Positions 18,508 to 27,624 of a stretch of 64,000 nt of DNA are shown piece after piece (position 1 is the stretch's first letter; the number at the start of each line of letters is the position of its first letter). Below the pieces are notes generated by a model, which was given only the letters and a program-made list of their open reading frames with translations, was not told the DNA's origin and ran no database searches. The position numbers and the translations under genes were made by a program. The stretch is from assembly GCF_015679185.1 (NCBI RefSeq), contig NZ_CP064939.1, positions 4,898,001-4,962,000 of the forward strand. The letters run 5' to 3'. The stretch comes from Pedobacter endophyticus. Lineage in GTDB: Bacteria > Bacteroidota > Bacteroidia > Sphingobacteriales > Sphingobacteriaceae.

Positions 18508-21500
18508 TTAAAATTTAATGTTAACGCCTAGCGAAAAAGTTCTTAATGTAGGCTGTAAACCGAAGTCGACGCCATAGTTTGGATCACCTGGGCTACCTGC
18601 AAAAGAAGCTTCAGGATCGTAGCCGGAGTAATTGGTAAAGGTTAACAAATTATCAACTGTAGCATAAACACGCAATGAGCTAATGAATTTTGTCCGTTCG
18701 ATAAGTTTTTCAGAAAGGCTATAACCCAACGTAATTGTTTTGAATTTTAGATAAGAACCATCTTGTAAATACCGTGTAGATGCTAAAGAATTATAGCCGT
18801 TTCTGTAACCTGTAAATACACCTGCTCTTACAGGACGAGGTACTGTGTTACTGGTGCCTGGTCCGTGCCAATAGTTGTTGGCATAATATTGACTGACATT
18901 AAAATACTGCTCTGCCCTGGTTGTTCTGGCCTCGTCTATATAAACCCTGCTTGGCGACATCGCCGGATTGTCTGTTCCTTCTACGCCATTTATGCCTTGC
19001 CACGAGGCAATTACTTTTCCTCCGTAAGAAAATTGTCCAAAAATGCCTAAATCGAAACCCTTGTAAGAAACCGTGGTGTTAAAACCGCCATAAAAATCGG
19101 GAACGGTTTTACCTACATATTTTCTATCAATGTCACTAATGTCGCCATCGCCGTTAATATCTTCATACTGTACATCGCCAGCTCTTACGCCCTTTGCAAA
19201 AAGTGGCGCCGGCACATCTGCATCATTTTGATAGAGGCCCAGCATATTGTATAAATAATAAGAGGAGATGGATTTACCGTTTATTAATGCATGCAGTGAG
19301 CCGCCAAATAAGTTACTGCCACTCCCTGGCACAATGTACATATCACTGTTACTATAAAGAGAAAGTAATTTGTTTTGTACAAACGAAATATTAGCTCCCG
19401 CATCCCATTTTACTTCTCCTTGAAGTATTTTGCCATTAAGCGCCAACTCAAATCCGTTATTTGATAGTGTGCCTATGTTTGCAGCAATTGAGGTATACCC
19501 AGATGTAGAATAGATAGGAAGGTTATAAAGTAGGTTTTTCGTTTTTTGATAAAAGTAATCCATTGTTAAACTTAATCTTCCTTTAAAAAACTCGGCGTCA
19601 ATACCTGCATCATACTGTGTGGCTTTCTCCCATGTAAGGTGCTGTGCTCGCTGCGTTAACACGAGACCTGACGAGCCATTGTAGCTGTTTCCTGCGCCTA
19701 CTAACGATTTGGAGGCATAATTGCCAATACCATCAATACTACCTGTTGTACCTACACTTAGTCTTACTTTTAAATCAGTTAGGACATCTTGTTTTGGAAA
19801 AAAATCTTCTTTAGTTGCTCGCCATGCAATGGAGGCAGAGGGAAAATTTCCGTAGCGGGCATCTTTAGAGAATTTTGAAGAACCATCTCTCCTAAAACTG
19901 GCATTTAACAGATATTTGCCATCATAATCTAACGTTAACCTACCCAAATATGATTCGAGATTATATGAACTGTAACCTACACCTGTTGCATAAATATTTG
20001 TTCCAGAGGTTATCAAGTCAAAACTTGAAGAAGGGAATGCGTTATTCGCATAATTATCACTGTAAGCCCCTAAGTTGCTAAAGTTTCTGTACCAATATTC
20101 ATGACCAATTAATGCCGTGTATTTCAACTTGCCTATATTATTATCATAACTCATTATGTTATTGATAACAAACCTTAAATTTTCATTTCTACGTTGTTCT
20201 ATAGCGCCCCAGCCAGCAGAGGTTGCCCTTGCAACCATATTTTCGGTTAACTTTTTCTTTTCATCTGATAAGATGGCGTAGGTGTTTATTGATGATGTAT
20301 ATTTAAATCCTTCAAATGGGGTGATGTCTACACTAAAATTGCCAATTCCTTGGTAGTCTTTCCGAGTCCAGGTTTCTTCATTTTGGAGCATTACAGGGTT
20401 GTGGCGTAAAATTTGGGTGCCATTCACTTTATAATCGCCCGAAGAATTATAGGCAGAATACCAAGGTTGTTCTTCTCTGGCCGTACGTAATATCTTAAGA
20501 CTTGTACTGGTTTCTTCTAATAAGCTTTGCGGTGTATATGTGGCTGCAATATTGCCATTAAATTTAATGTACTTATTTATTTTGTGCGTCAAGTTCATTC
20601 TTAAGCTATACTGTTCAAGTGCGCTTTTTTTCAGGTAACCCTCTTGCTTAAAATAACCCAATGAGGTAAAAAATGTGGTTTTATCATTACCTCCAGATAG
20701 GTTGATGTTATGCTGTGCCGTTGCCGACCGCTCTCTTGCAATAGCTTTTACCCAGTTAAATTCTTCAATGTTTGCTGGTATATATAATGATAAGTTATTG
20801 CCAGTTTGCGCATTGTAATTGGCCAATGCAGCCTGCATTGTTTTGGTGTATTCTGCGGAATTTGCCATTACAATATCATTACTTACCGTGCCCCAGCCGA
20901 ATTGCGAGTTGTAATTAATAACGGTTTTTCCTGCTTTACCGCTTTTTGTTTTAATAATGATCACGCCACTATTTGCCCTTGAGCCGTAAATAGCTGCTGC
21001 AGAAGCATCTTTTAAAACGTCCATAGATTCTATATCGTTAGGATTTAGATTTGGTAAGTTATCAGTTGGCATACCATCCACTACATACAAAGGAGAGTCC
21101 CCGCCGCTTATTGAGCTGACCCCACGAATCATTATACTAGGGTTGGAACCAGGAGTACCTGATGTTGATGAGATATTAACACCTGTTGCCCTACCTTGTA
21201 ACATTTTAACAGGATCGTAATTAGCGCCCTTGTCAATTTTATCGGGCTTAATACTTGCAATTGCACTCGTAATATTGCCTTTGCGTTGGCTGGCATAACC
21301 TACAATCACGACATCATTTAAGGAAGATGCCTCAGGACTTAACTGAATAAACAAAGTAGCTTGTTCGCCAGCTTTAAGCTGATAATTTTCAATCGTTTTT
21401 GTGGTGTAGCCGATAAAGGAAGCACTAATGTTGTAGGGTACACCCGCCAATAGGTCTTTGATTTGAAATTTACCCTCGGCATTAACCATTATTCCCTTTT

Positions 21501-21666
21501 TTTCATTGGTTTTTGTGTTGAGCAAAAGAACAGATGCGCCAACTAAAGGCTGCCCTGTTTCGTCTTTTACAATTCCTGTTATCTCGGAGTTTTGAGCCCA
21601 GGCAGGTGTCGTAACTGAAAGTATCAGCAGACAAAAGAATAGGTGTTTGGTAATTTTTCTAAGCAT
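18508..21666 (-). CDS. SusC/RagA-family TonB-linked outer-membrane transporter
   Basis: This 1052-residue protein has a signal peptide (to about residue 25, ...TPAWAQ), a CarboxypepD_reg-like domain at about 28-110 (ITGIVKDETGQPLVGASV), a TonB-box region (DVVIVGYASQRKG), a plug (GVNISSTSGTPGSNPSIMIRG, PLYVVDGMP, VLKDASAAAIYGSRANSGVIIIKTK) and a 22-strand-type barrel ending FSLGVNIKF. It imports ligand captured by the adjacent SusD, powered by TonB/ExbBD. No STN domain is present between the signal and the carboxypeptidase-like domain, although an ECF sigma/FecR pair lies directly upstream; such pairs are usually coupled to transporters with an STN domain. Confidence 0.95.
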   Translation of the reverse strand: MLRKITKHLFFCLLILSVTTPAWAQNSEITGIVKDETGQPLVGASVLLLNTKTNEKKGIMVNAEGKFQIKDLLAGVPYNISASFIGYTTKTIENYQLKAGEQATLFIQLSPEASSLNDVVIVGYASQRKGNITSAIASIKPDKIDKGANYDPVKMLQGRATGVNISSTSGTPGSNPSIMIRGVSSISGGDSPLYVVDGMPTDNLPNLNPNDIESMDVLKDASAAAIYGSRANSGVIIIKTKSGKAGKTVINYNSQFGWGTVSNDIVMANSAEYTKTMQAALANYNAQTGNNLSLYIPANIEEFNWVKAIARERSATAQHNINLSGGNDKTTFFTSLGYFKQEGYLKKSALEQYSLRMNLTHKINKYIKFNGNIAATYTPQSLLEETSTSLKILRTAREEQPWYSAYNSSGDYKVNGTQILRHNPVMLQNEETWTRKDYQGIGNFSVDITPFEGFKYTSSINTYAILSDEKKKLTENMVARATSAGWGAIEQRRNENLRFVINNIMSYDNNIGKLKYTALIGHEYWYRNFSNLGAYSDNYANNAFPSSSFDLITSGTNIYATGVGYSSYNLESYLGRLTLDYDGKYLLNASFRRDGSSKFSKDARYGNFPSASIAWRATKEDFFPKQDVLTDLKVRLSVGTTGSIDGIGNYASKSLVGAGNSYNGSSGLVLTQRAQHLTWEKATQYDAGIDAEFFKGRLSLTMDYFYQKTKNLLYNLPIYSTSGYTSIAANIGTLSNNGFELALNGKILQGEVKWDAGANISFVQNKLLSLYSNSDMYIVPGSGSNLFGGSLHALINGKSISSYYLYNMLGLYQNDADVPAPLFAKGVRAGDVQYEDINGDGDISDIDRKYVGKTVPDFYGGFNTTVSYKGFDLGIFGQFSYGGKVIASWQGINGVEGTDNPAMSPSRVYIDEARTTRAEQYFNVSQYYANNYWHGPGTSNTVPRPVRAGVFTGYRNGYNSLASTRYLQDGSYLKFKTITLGYSLSEKLIERTKFISSLRVYATVDNLLTFTNYSGYDPEASFAGSPGDPNYGVDFGLQPTLRTFSLGVNIKF

Positions 21667-21744
21667 AATTTAGTTGGTTTTTGGGCAATAGCATTCCACC
21701 TCCCAAATTTTGAGGTAAGTGCATTTGCAATATTTGGTTGTTTG

Positions 21745-22746
21745 TTATTTTTCGATAAAATAGCCCTTGGCTGTTCTGGTTTGTTTTAGCTGGTTTAAGC
21801 TGGTTATTTCTTTTAGTATATGGTGTACGGGTTGTTTTGTGTCAATATCGCCAGTAAATGAAATCTTCTCAATATCTTTAACACTATAAGTAATACTGAT
21901 ATTGTAGTGTTGTTCCAGTTGCTCGAAAACAGTAGCCAATGGCACCTGCGTAAACTTTAATTCGGCAAGCATTTCCTTTTTAGGCATAATTACTTTTGCT
22001 TCATGTTTAGCTACGTTATAAATCAGCTCGTTTCCGGGTAATAGTATTTTGCTAAACGATTGATTGCTAGTTGAATCGATGCTTTTTACCCTAACTTTTC
22101 CGGTGTGGAGTACAACGTCGACAAACTTACCTTGCTTTATTGCAGTGATGGTGAAAGAAGTACCTAATGCGGTTGTCGAAACCCCATTGGCATATACAAT
22201 AAATGGATGTTCTTTATCTTTGGCGACTTGAAAAAAGCTTTTTCCCTTCAGAAAAACTTCTCTATTTGCATTTACAAATGGCACGGCGTATCGCAATTCT
22301 CCACCTGGGTAAATTTTTATCACTGATTGATCGGGCAGTGTTATCAACTGGGTTTTCTCTGTATAATTCACTACTGATTTCCAATTAAATGAAACTGGTT
22401 CTTTTACAGTGTTAGTTGCATTCCTGATCATGTTATCGGGTTTGCTTTGGCTGAATATTATTATTCCAATGGTTATTATAACGGCAATTAGCGCTGCGGC
22501 TGCCGAAATTTGGAGCCATTTTATTTTTGGCTTTTTTGCAAAGGTTTCAGCTTTTATCCGCTTAAACATGGCTGTACTTTTTTCGGCCGGCAATGGTGCA
22601 TCCGTAATTTTGTCCCAATCCTCCTTAATAACCAAATGTTCTGGAAACTCCTCAATCTCTTTTAAATAACGGTTTACCAAAAGCCTTTCTTCTGGTGTGC
22701 ACTTATTTTCGAAATACCGGTTTAAGAGTTCTTCAGAAACATTCAT
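21745..22746 (-). CDS. FecR-family anti-sigma/signal-transducing protein
   Basis: This 333-residue protein has a cytoplasmic N-terminal part with a FecR_N-like sigma-binding helix region (LLNRYFENKCTPEERLLVNRYL), one transmembrane helix at about 76-98, a periplasmic FecR domain (about 120-225: LPDQSVIKIYPGGELRY, REVFLKGKSFFQVAKDKEHPFIV, TALGTSF) and a C-terminal DUF4974/STN-like domain (about 260-333: FTQVPLATVFEQLEQHYNI). It holds or activates the ECF sigma factor encoded just upstream in response to the outer-membrane transporter. The gene lies 60 nt after the sigma gene and 79 nt before susC. Confidence 0.93.
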   Translation of the reverse strand: MNVSEELLNRYFENKCTPEERLLVNRYLKEIEEFPEHLVIKEDWDKITDAPLPAEKSTAMFKRIKAETFAKKPKIKWLQISAAAALIAVIITIGIIIFSQSKPDNMIRNATNTVKEPVSFNWKSVVNYTEKTQLITLPDQSVIKIYPGGELRYAVPFVNANREVFLKGKSFFQVAKDKEHPFIVYANGVSTTALGTSFTITAIKQGKFVDVVLHTGKVRVKSIDSTSNQSFSKILLPGNELIYNVAKHEAKVIMPKKEMLAELKFTQVPLATVFEQLEQHYNISITYSVKDIEKISFTGDIDTKQPVHHILKEITSLNQLKQTRTAKGYFIEK

Positions 22747-22805
22747 ATATAGTAGTACGATTGAAACGGGATAAAACCCGTAATGAGGAAAAAATATTTT
22801 TTTAA

Positions 22806-23354
22806 TTATTTCATCAGTTCGATGAAAAGTAAGAGCGCAGGTAAGTTGGCGTAGCCGCTAAGCTGTTTTAAAGCCAGGGCAATATGCTTTTCTACGGTTC
22901 GGGGGGATATAGAGAGCTTTTCGGCAATTTCTTTGTAAGAGTAACCATGAAGACGATTGAGTAGAAAGACCTGCTTTCTGGTTGGCGGTAGGCAGCCCAA
23001 GATCACGTCGAGCTGTTGTTCGGAATCAAATAGGGGTGATGGGTCAACTGATGGTGCTGAAATTTGATCGCAGTAAATTTTTAGATTGCGAGCATCATTG
23101 GCAAGTTTTTTAAAGTAATCCAACAAAGTTGTTTTGGCAATCTTAAAAAGTTGAGTGTCTAACGGGAAATCATCGGCAAGGGTGTGTTTAAAACGCCACA
23201 GCTTAATAAATGCCATTTGAGTAAGCTCTTCGGCCTGATCTTCAGATTTGGTTTTGGAAAAAAAATAGGCATAGAGCTTCCGATGATATAGCTTAAAAAC
23301 CATTTCAAAGGATGCATGATCTCCCTTTCTTATATTTTGGATATAGTTCGGCAC
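22806..23354 (-). CDS. ECF RNA polymerase sigma factor (FecI-like)
   Basis: This 182-residue protein has region 2 at about residues 10-75 (FEMVFKLYHRKLYAYFFSKT, AEELTQMAFIKLWRF) and a region 4 helix-turn-helix at about 120-172 (LPPTRKQVFLLNRLHGYSYKEIAEKLSISPRTVEKHI). It belongs to the Bacteroidota ECF group that drives SusC/SusD loci. The start codon is GTG at 23354; no in-frame ATG lies close upstream, and internal Met codons would remove much of region 2. It is the first gene of the locus and is likely to regulate the downstream susC-susD-GDPD genes. Confidence 0.92.
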   Translation of the reverse strand: MPNYIQNIRKGDHASFEMVFKLYHRKLYAYFFSKTKSEDQAEELTQMAFIKLWRFKHTLADDFPLDTQLFKIAKTTLLDYFKKLANDARNLKIYCDQISAPSVDPSPLFDSEQQLDVILGCLPPTRKQVFLLNRLHGYSYKEIAEKLSISPRTVEKHIALALKQLSGYANLPALLLFIELMK

Positions 23355-23607
23355 TAATTGAACAAGAATATTTGGTTATGTCGGTTTGATGTAAGTAACG
23401 ATAAATGTAGCATTAATTTTTACAATAGCTAAATTATTTACCCTTACAATAAGCCCCGACACGCATAGTAGCGCAAAAGGCGTCATTGCAGATTTACATC
23501 GTGAGACCCTTTCAAAAGACGTTTTTGCAAAACCGCTTGATACAATTTCAAAGGGCTTTTCTCAATCCTCATCAATACAGTTGCAGTTTACAGACTTACC
23601 GTTACGC

Positions 23608-24897
23608 TTAAATCGCTTCTGCCACAACAAAAGTGCTGCCCCCAATAAAAACAAGGTCGTTTTTGCCAGCCGTTGATATAGCAATGGCCTTGGCCTCGGC
23701 TACGGTTGTATAGCTTCTGCCCCGTAAGTGGTAATCTGCAGCTTGTTGTTTTAGCTCGTCAGCACTTAAGGCCCGTTCTAAGTCTGGCTTGCAAAAATAG
23801 TAAGTAGCATTTTTGGGCATCATAGAAAGTACTTTCGAAATGTCCTTATCTTTCACCATTCCAAAAACGATATGTAGTTTCTCGAAGTTGGTTTGATTGA
23901 TGTTTTTAATTACCTCGGCAATGCCGGCCTCGTTATGGCCTGTGTCGCAAATTACCAATGGGTTCTTGCTCAATGTTTGCCAGCGCCCTTGTAAACCGGT
24001 TAGCTTTTTAACTTGTTTCAAGCCTGCGAAAATGCTGCTTTCAGAAATTTTAAATGATGTCGTTTCGTTGAGTTTCGTCAGCGCCTCTAAAACGGTTAAA
24101 ATGTTTTTGTGTTGATAGACGCCGGTTAAATCGCAAACGAGATTACTGAATTTAAGTGTCTCATTTTCGAAAACCGACAACGAAAGCTTTGCACGTTTCA
24201 GCTTAAAATCTTTTGCAGAAAAGATCTCGTCTGCGAAGAAGATGGGTGCAGCAACTTCTTTTGCTTTGCGGATGAATACGCCTGCAGATTTTTCCTGCGT
24301 TTCGCCGATAATAACGGGCGTGTTTGGTTTAATGATTCCTGCTTTTTCTCCCGCTATTTCCTCAATGGTGTCGCCAAGCATGTTCATGTGGTCCATGCTG
24401 ATGTTGGTAATTACCGAAAGTTCTGGCTGTATAATATTAGTCGAGTCTAACCGACCGCCCAAACCGACTTCGATCACGGCAATATCTACTTGATGCCTTG
24501 CGAAGTGATCAAAAGCCATTGCAACGGTTACCTCAAAAAACGACGGTTCGACCTTTTCTATGAGCTTTTTTTGTTTTTTTACGAATGATACTACTTCGCT
24601 TTTTGCGATCATTTTTCCGTTAATCCGTATCCGCTCACGAAAGTCTTTTAAATGTGGCGAAGTGTACAACCCCGTTTTATAACCTTGTGCCTGCAGCACT
24701 GCCGCCAACATGTGCGATGTGGAGCCTTTTCCATTGGTGCCGGCTACATGGATGCTTTTGAATTGCTGTTGCGGGTTTCCTAACGCCTCGCAGAAAATGA
24801 TCGTATTGGTTAAATCTTTTTTAAAGGCAGAAGCACCGATACGCGTAAACATTGGGAGTTTACTGTATAAAAAATCGAGTGTTTCGGGGTAATTCAT
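23608..24897 (-). CDS. folC: Bifunctional folylpolyglutamate / dihydrofolate synthase
   Basis: This 429-residue cytoplasmic Mur-ligase-type enzyme has the P-loop AGTNGKGSTS at about 52-61, the signature YTSPHLKDFRERIRING, IEVGLGGRLDSTN, and a C-terminal glutamate-ligase domain (VICDTGHNEAG). It adds glutamate to dihydropteroate and to folates. The length is normal. A perfect -7 box starts only 5 nt before the ATG, which suggests a leaderless or nearly leaderless mRNA. The gene follows the ExbB/ExbD/TonB-like operon on the same strand but is cut off from it by the repeat-flanked DUF1016 gene. Confidence 0.95.
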   Translation of the reverse strand: MNYPETLDFLYSKLPMFTRIGASAFKKDLTNTIIFCEALGNPQQQFKSIHVAGTNGKGSTSHMLAAVLQAQGYKTGLYTSPHLKDFRERIRINGKMIAKSEVVSFVKKQKKLIEKVEPSFFEVTVAMAFDHFARHQVDIAVIEVGLGGRLDSTNIIQPELSVITNISMDHMNMLGDTIEEIAGEKAGIIKPNTPVIIGETQEKSAGVFIRKAKEVAAPIFFADEIFSAKDFKLKRAKLSLSVFENETLKFSNLVCDLTGVYQHKNILTVLEALTKLNETTSFKISESSIFAGLKQVKKLTGLQGRWQTLSKNPLVICDTGHNEAGIAEVIKNINQTNFEKLHIVFGMVKDKDISKVLSMMPKNATYYFCKPDLERALSADELKQQAADYHLRGRSYTTVAEAKAIAISTAGKNDLVFIGGSTFVVAEAI

Positions 24898-24901
24898 CGT
24901 G

Positions 24902-24909
24902 CAAATATA
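24902..24909 (-). promoter_or_regulatory. Candidate -7 box of folC (leaderless start)
   Basis: On the minus strand TATATTTG matches TAnnTTTG, and its last base is 5 nt from the A of the folC ATG. With usual spacing, transcription would begin at or beside the start codon. Confidence 0.55.
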
Positions 24910-24987
24910 CGGTAAGACGGGGCAATAGGAAAGGTATATGACGATTGATTGTTGATATTTAAATAGAATTTCTTTAGTGTTTCCTTT

Positions 24988-25327
24988 GATGTCAGCTTCA
25001 TTCTTTGTACCGGTCGGTGAGAGACCGACCTATAAGGCAATAGTTAGGGAACAGATTTCTCCCTAAGCTGTGCCAAATTAAATTTTGCTTTTATAACCTC
25101 TCCCTATCAGCGTTTGGGTTAAAAGCAATGCCTTTGCTTTCCCTTCCGACTTCTTCGGAAGGGATGTACAGACAGCGCAACCCCACCGCCATTAAAAGGG
25201 AGAGGTTTAGGGCGTCAAATTTAATACTGCGCTTAAACTTTCATTTTGCTTTTTGAGAAAGCCCCTTTTCTTTTCAGATGTCAGCTTCACTAGTGGATTC
25301 CGGTCGGTGAGACACCAACTGATAGGG
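24988..25327. repeat. Direct repeat flanking the DUF1016 gene, copy A
   Basis: About 340 bp that aligns over almost its full length to 26439-26782 in the same orientation, with only scattered differences in the core from 25010 to 25262. It contains the hairpins GGTCGGTGAGAGACCGACC (7-bp stem) and CCTTCCGACTTCTTCGGAAGG (8-bp stem). Each copy begins and ends with a related GATGTCAGCTTCA...CCGGTCGGTGAGA sub-repeat. The rest of the spacer (24898-24987, 25328-25349) shows no gene. Confidence 0.85.
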
Positions 25328-25349
25328 TCGATCCTAAATTCGTTTGCGC

Positions 25350-26360
25350 CTAATTTAGTGTGTTGTTTTCTTCTTCAAGTATTTTATTAAGTTCATTGGC
25401 TAGTTGTTTTTTATCGGGCAAGTAAAGCTGATATTTGCTTACAAAAAGTTGATTGCTAATATTTTCTGTAGCGTATTCTATTAAAACTTGATCTTTATAC
25501 GCTCCTAAAACTATTCCGATTGGTTCATTATCGCCTTCTGTGTTTTCCTCTTTTCGAAAGTAATTTAGATACAAATTCATTTGACCAATATCTTGATGTG
25601 CTACTTCACCGCGTTTTAAATCAATGAGAACAAAGCACTTCAAAATTCGGTGATAAAACACTAAATCTACGTAAAAGTGCTTGCCACTTAACGAGATTCT
25701 GTATTGTCTTTTCATAAATGTAAAGCCTTTTCCCAGTTCCAGCAGAAAACTCTGTAAATTTGAAATAAGTTTCTCTTCTAGTTCACTTTCAAGGTATTGG
25801 TGACCTTCGGGAATGTTGAGAAACTCTAATACATATGGATCTTTTAGAATGTCTTTAGCTTGTTGAATCTCCTGCCCTTGCTGAGAAAGTTCAACAATGC
25901 CCTGTTTATCTTTACTCAGCGCCAAACGGTGAAAAAGCATACTTTTCATTTGGCGTTTAAGTTCGCGAACACTCCAATTTTCTTTTTCACATTGTTTAAG
26001 GTAGAAGTTGATCTCAAGATCTTCATCTGATTTTAAAATTTCAAAGTAGTGGCTCCATGTTAAAACGTTAGACAGTGTCTCACTTTTTGGAAATGAAATA
26101 TATAATTTTCTCATGTATAACAAATTGGATCTGCTAAATCCTTTTCCATAAAGCTGTGTTAAATCTTTTGAAAGCTTTTCGAAAAGAAAGGTTCCGTAGG
26201 CGGCCTTTTCTTTACCGTTTTGTTCGAATTCGACAATATACCTGCCAATAAGCCAATAGGTTTGCACCAGAATGGTGTTGACGGTTCTGGCCGCCTGCTC
26301 TCTACCTTTTTGTAACAAGCCTCCTATCTCTTCTATCAGACAATTGTATTTTAAATCCAT
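25350..26360 (-). CDS. DUF1016/YhcG-family PD-(D/E)XK nuclease-domain protein
   Basis: This 336-residue cytoplasmic protein has an N-terminal DUF1016_N helical domain (about 5-150: ARTVNTILVQTYWLIGRYIVEFEQ, YGKGFSRSNLLYMRKLYISFP, LTWSHYFEIL) and a C-terminal DUF1016 PD-(D/E)XK domain (about 170-325) with FYVDLVFYHRILKCFVLIDLK, in which the Asp and the DLK lysine are the likely catalytic residues. Relatives occur near restriction-modification and mobile genes; the biochemical role is not well established. It is flanked on both sides by about 340-bp direct repeats and carries its own -7 box, so it looks like a small inserted cassette between the TonB-like gene and folC. Confidence 0.9.
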   Translation of the reverse strand: MDLKYNCLIEEIGGLLQKGREQAARTVNTILVQTYWLIGRYIVEFEQNGKEKAAYGTFLFEKLSKDLTQLYGKGFSRSNLLYMRKLYISFPKSETLSNVLTWSHYFEILKSDEDLEINFYLKQCEKENWSVRELKRQMKSMLFHRLALSKDKQGIVELSQQGQEIQQAKDILKDPYVLEFLNIPEGHQYLESELEEKLISNLQSFLLELGKGFTFMKRQYRISLSGKHFYVDLVFYHRILKCFVLIDLKRGEVAHQDIGQMNLYLNYFRKEENTEGDNEPIGIVLGAYKDQVLIEYATENISNQLFVSKYQLYLPDKKQLANELNKILEEENNTLN

Positions 26361-26377
26361 AATTACCAGCTATACAA

Positions 26378-26385
26378 CAAATATA
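26378..26385 (-). promoter_or_regulatory. Candidate -7 box of the DUF1016 gene
   Basis: On the minus strand TATATTTG matches TAnnTTTG, 18 nt from the ATG at 26360. It lies inside the region bounded by the direct repeats, so the gene carries its own promoter. Confidence 0.5.
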
Positions 26386-26438
26386 CAAAAATGGATTATC
26401 GGGTTACGGATCAAAAAAACAGATAAAGTTATTCTCTT

Positions 26439-26782
26439 GATGTCAGCTTCACTTTGGTTTCCGGTCGGTGAGAGACCGACCTATAAGGCAATAGTTAGGG
26501 AACAGATTTCTCCCTAAGCTGGGCCAAATTAAATTTTGCTTTTATAACCTCTCCCTATCAGCGTTTGGGTTAAAAGCAATGCCTTTGCTTTCCCTTCCGA
26601 CTTCTTCGGAAGGGATGTACAGACAGCGCAAAAACCACCGCCATTAAAAGGGAGAGGTTTAGGGCGTCAAATTTAATACTGCGCTTAGACTTTCATTTTG
26701 CTTTTTGAGAAAGCCTCTTTTCTTTCATTGATGTCAGCTTCACTCTAGGTTTCCGGTCGTCGAGACACCAACTGACAGGGCA
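26439..26782. repeat. Direct repeat flanking the DUF1016 gene, copy B
   Basis: Copy of 24988-25327 in the same orientation, offset 1451 bp. Differences seen by eye include T/G at the TGCCAAATT/GGCCAAATT site, an AACCCCACC/AAAAACCACC change, TTAAAC/TTAGAC, and small indels near the right end. No gene lies inside. Confidence 0.85.
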
Positions 26783-26790
26783 AATATTGA

Positions 26791-27624
26791 TTAATTCACC
26801 TTAAAGTTGAACACTACTACGCCAGTTTGGTTATCGCCGCCAACATCCGACCGATTCAAAGAAGAATTAAGCACGGCCTGAATACATTTATTTACAAGCG
26901 CTGTATTGGTAATGGTCGAACCTTTTAGCTCTTGGTTTGCCCGTGTAATATCACCGTTTTTATTAAAAAAGATCCTGATGGCAATTTTTCCTCTTTCCTG
27001 TCCATCATCCTTCGGAATTACCAGATTCGAAAATCTTCTTAATTCAATTGGTTTGTTTCCAAAGCCCGAACCGCCCTCACCGTAATTTGGCGCTAATGGA
27101 TCGCCATTTATCGAGCCCTGGTTACCCGCAGTGCTTCCTGTACCATCGCCGCCGCCCTGCCCAGTGCTCTTTTTGCCTTTGTAAAGTGCATTTTGATTAA
27201 TTACTGGTTTTGCTGGTTTATCTTCGGTTACTGTTGTTGGCGTTTTGGCCGTAGCTTTTGTAGGTTTGGTGTTTATGGCAATCGCTTCTTCAGTGTTTTG
27301 TGTCTGTATGTCCTTATCGCTATTTTCACTCGATGTTGTTGGCGTTACCTTTTCCTCGGGTGTTACCTTATCGGGTGCTTTTCCGTTTGCATTTGGGTCG
27401 GCAGATGGCTCTTCAATGCTGGTATAATCGTCGCCCATACCTTCGGCCGCTGTTCCATAATTCACAACCATACCGCCCATACCAAGTTCTTCAGGCGGTT
27501 GGAACGAGCCAATCACGATAAAAAAGCTTATCAAAAGCAGAAACCCCATTATCCCGCTCGCTATTGCTATCGCTTTGGGGTAATTGTTCTCTTCTTGATG
27601 TATGTTTTGCGTATTGTAATTCAT
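26791..27624 (-). CDS. TonB-like energy-transducer protein
   Basis: This 277-residue protein has an N-terminal cytoplasmic tail, one membrane helix at about 18-41, a long low-complexity periplasmic linker rich in Pro, Glu, Lys and Thr, a Gly-rich stretch (about 150-185) and a C-terminal about 85-residue domain (IAIRIFFNKNGDITRAN, LVNKCIQAVLN, VVVFNFKVN) resembling TonB/TolA C-terminal domains. It probably couples the ExbB/ExbD proton channel to outer-membrane components. Its ATG overlaps the exbD stop (TAATG), so the two are translationally coupled. Confidence 0.78.
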   Translation of the reverse strand: MNYNTQNIHQEENNYPKAIAIASGIMGFLLLISFFIVIGSFQPPEELGMGGMVVNYGTAAEGMGDDYTSIEEPSADPNANGKAPDKVTPEEKVTPTTSSENSDKDIQTQNTEEAIAINTKPTKATAKTPTTVTEDKPAKPVINQNALYKGKKSTGQGGGDGTGSTAGNQGSINGDPLAPNYGEGGSGFGNKPIELRRFSNLVIPKDDGQERGKIAIRIFFNKNGDITRANQELKGSTITNTALVNKCIQAVLNSSLNRSDVGGDNQTGVVVFNFKVN

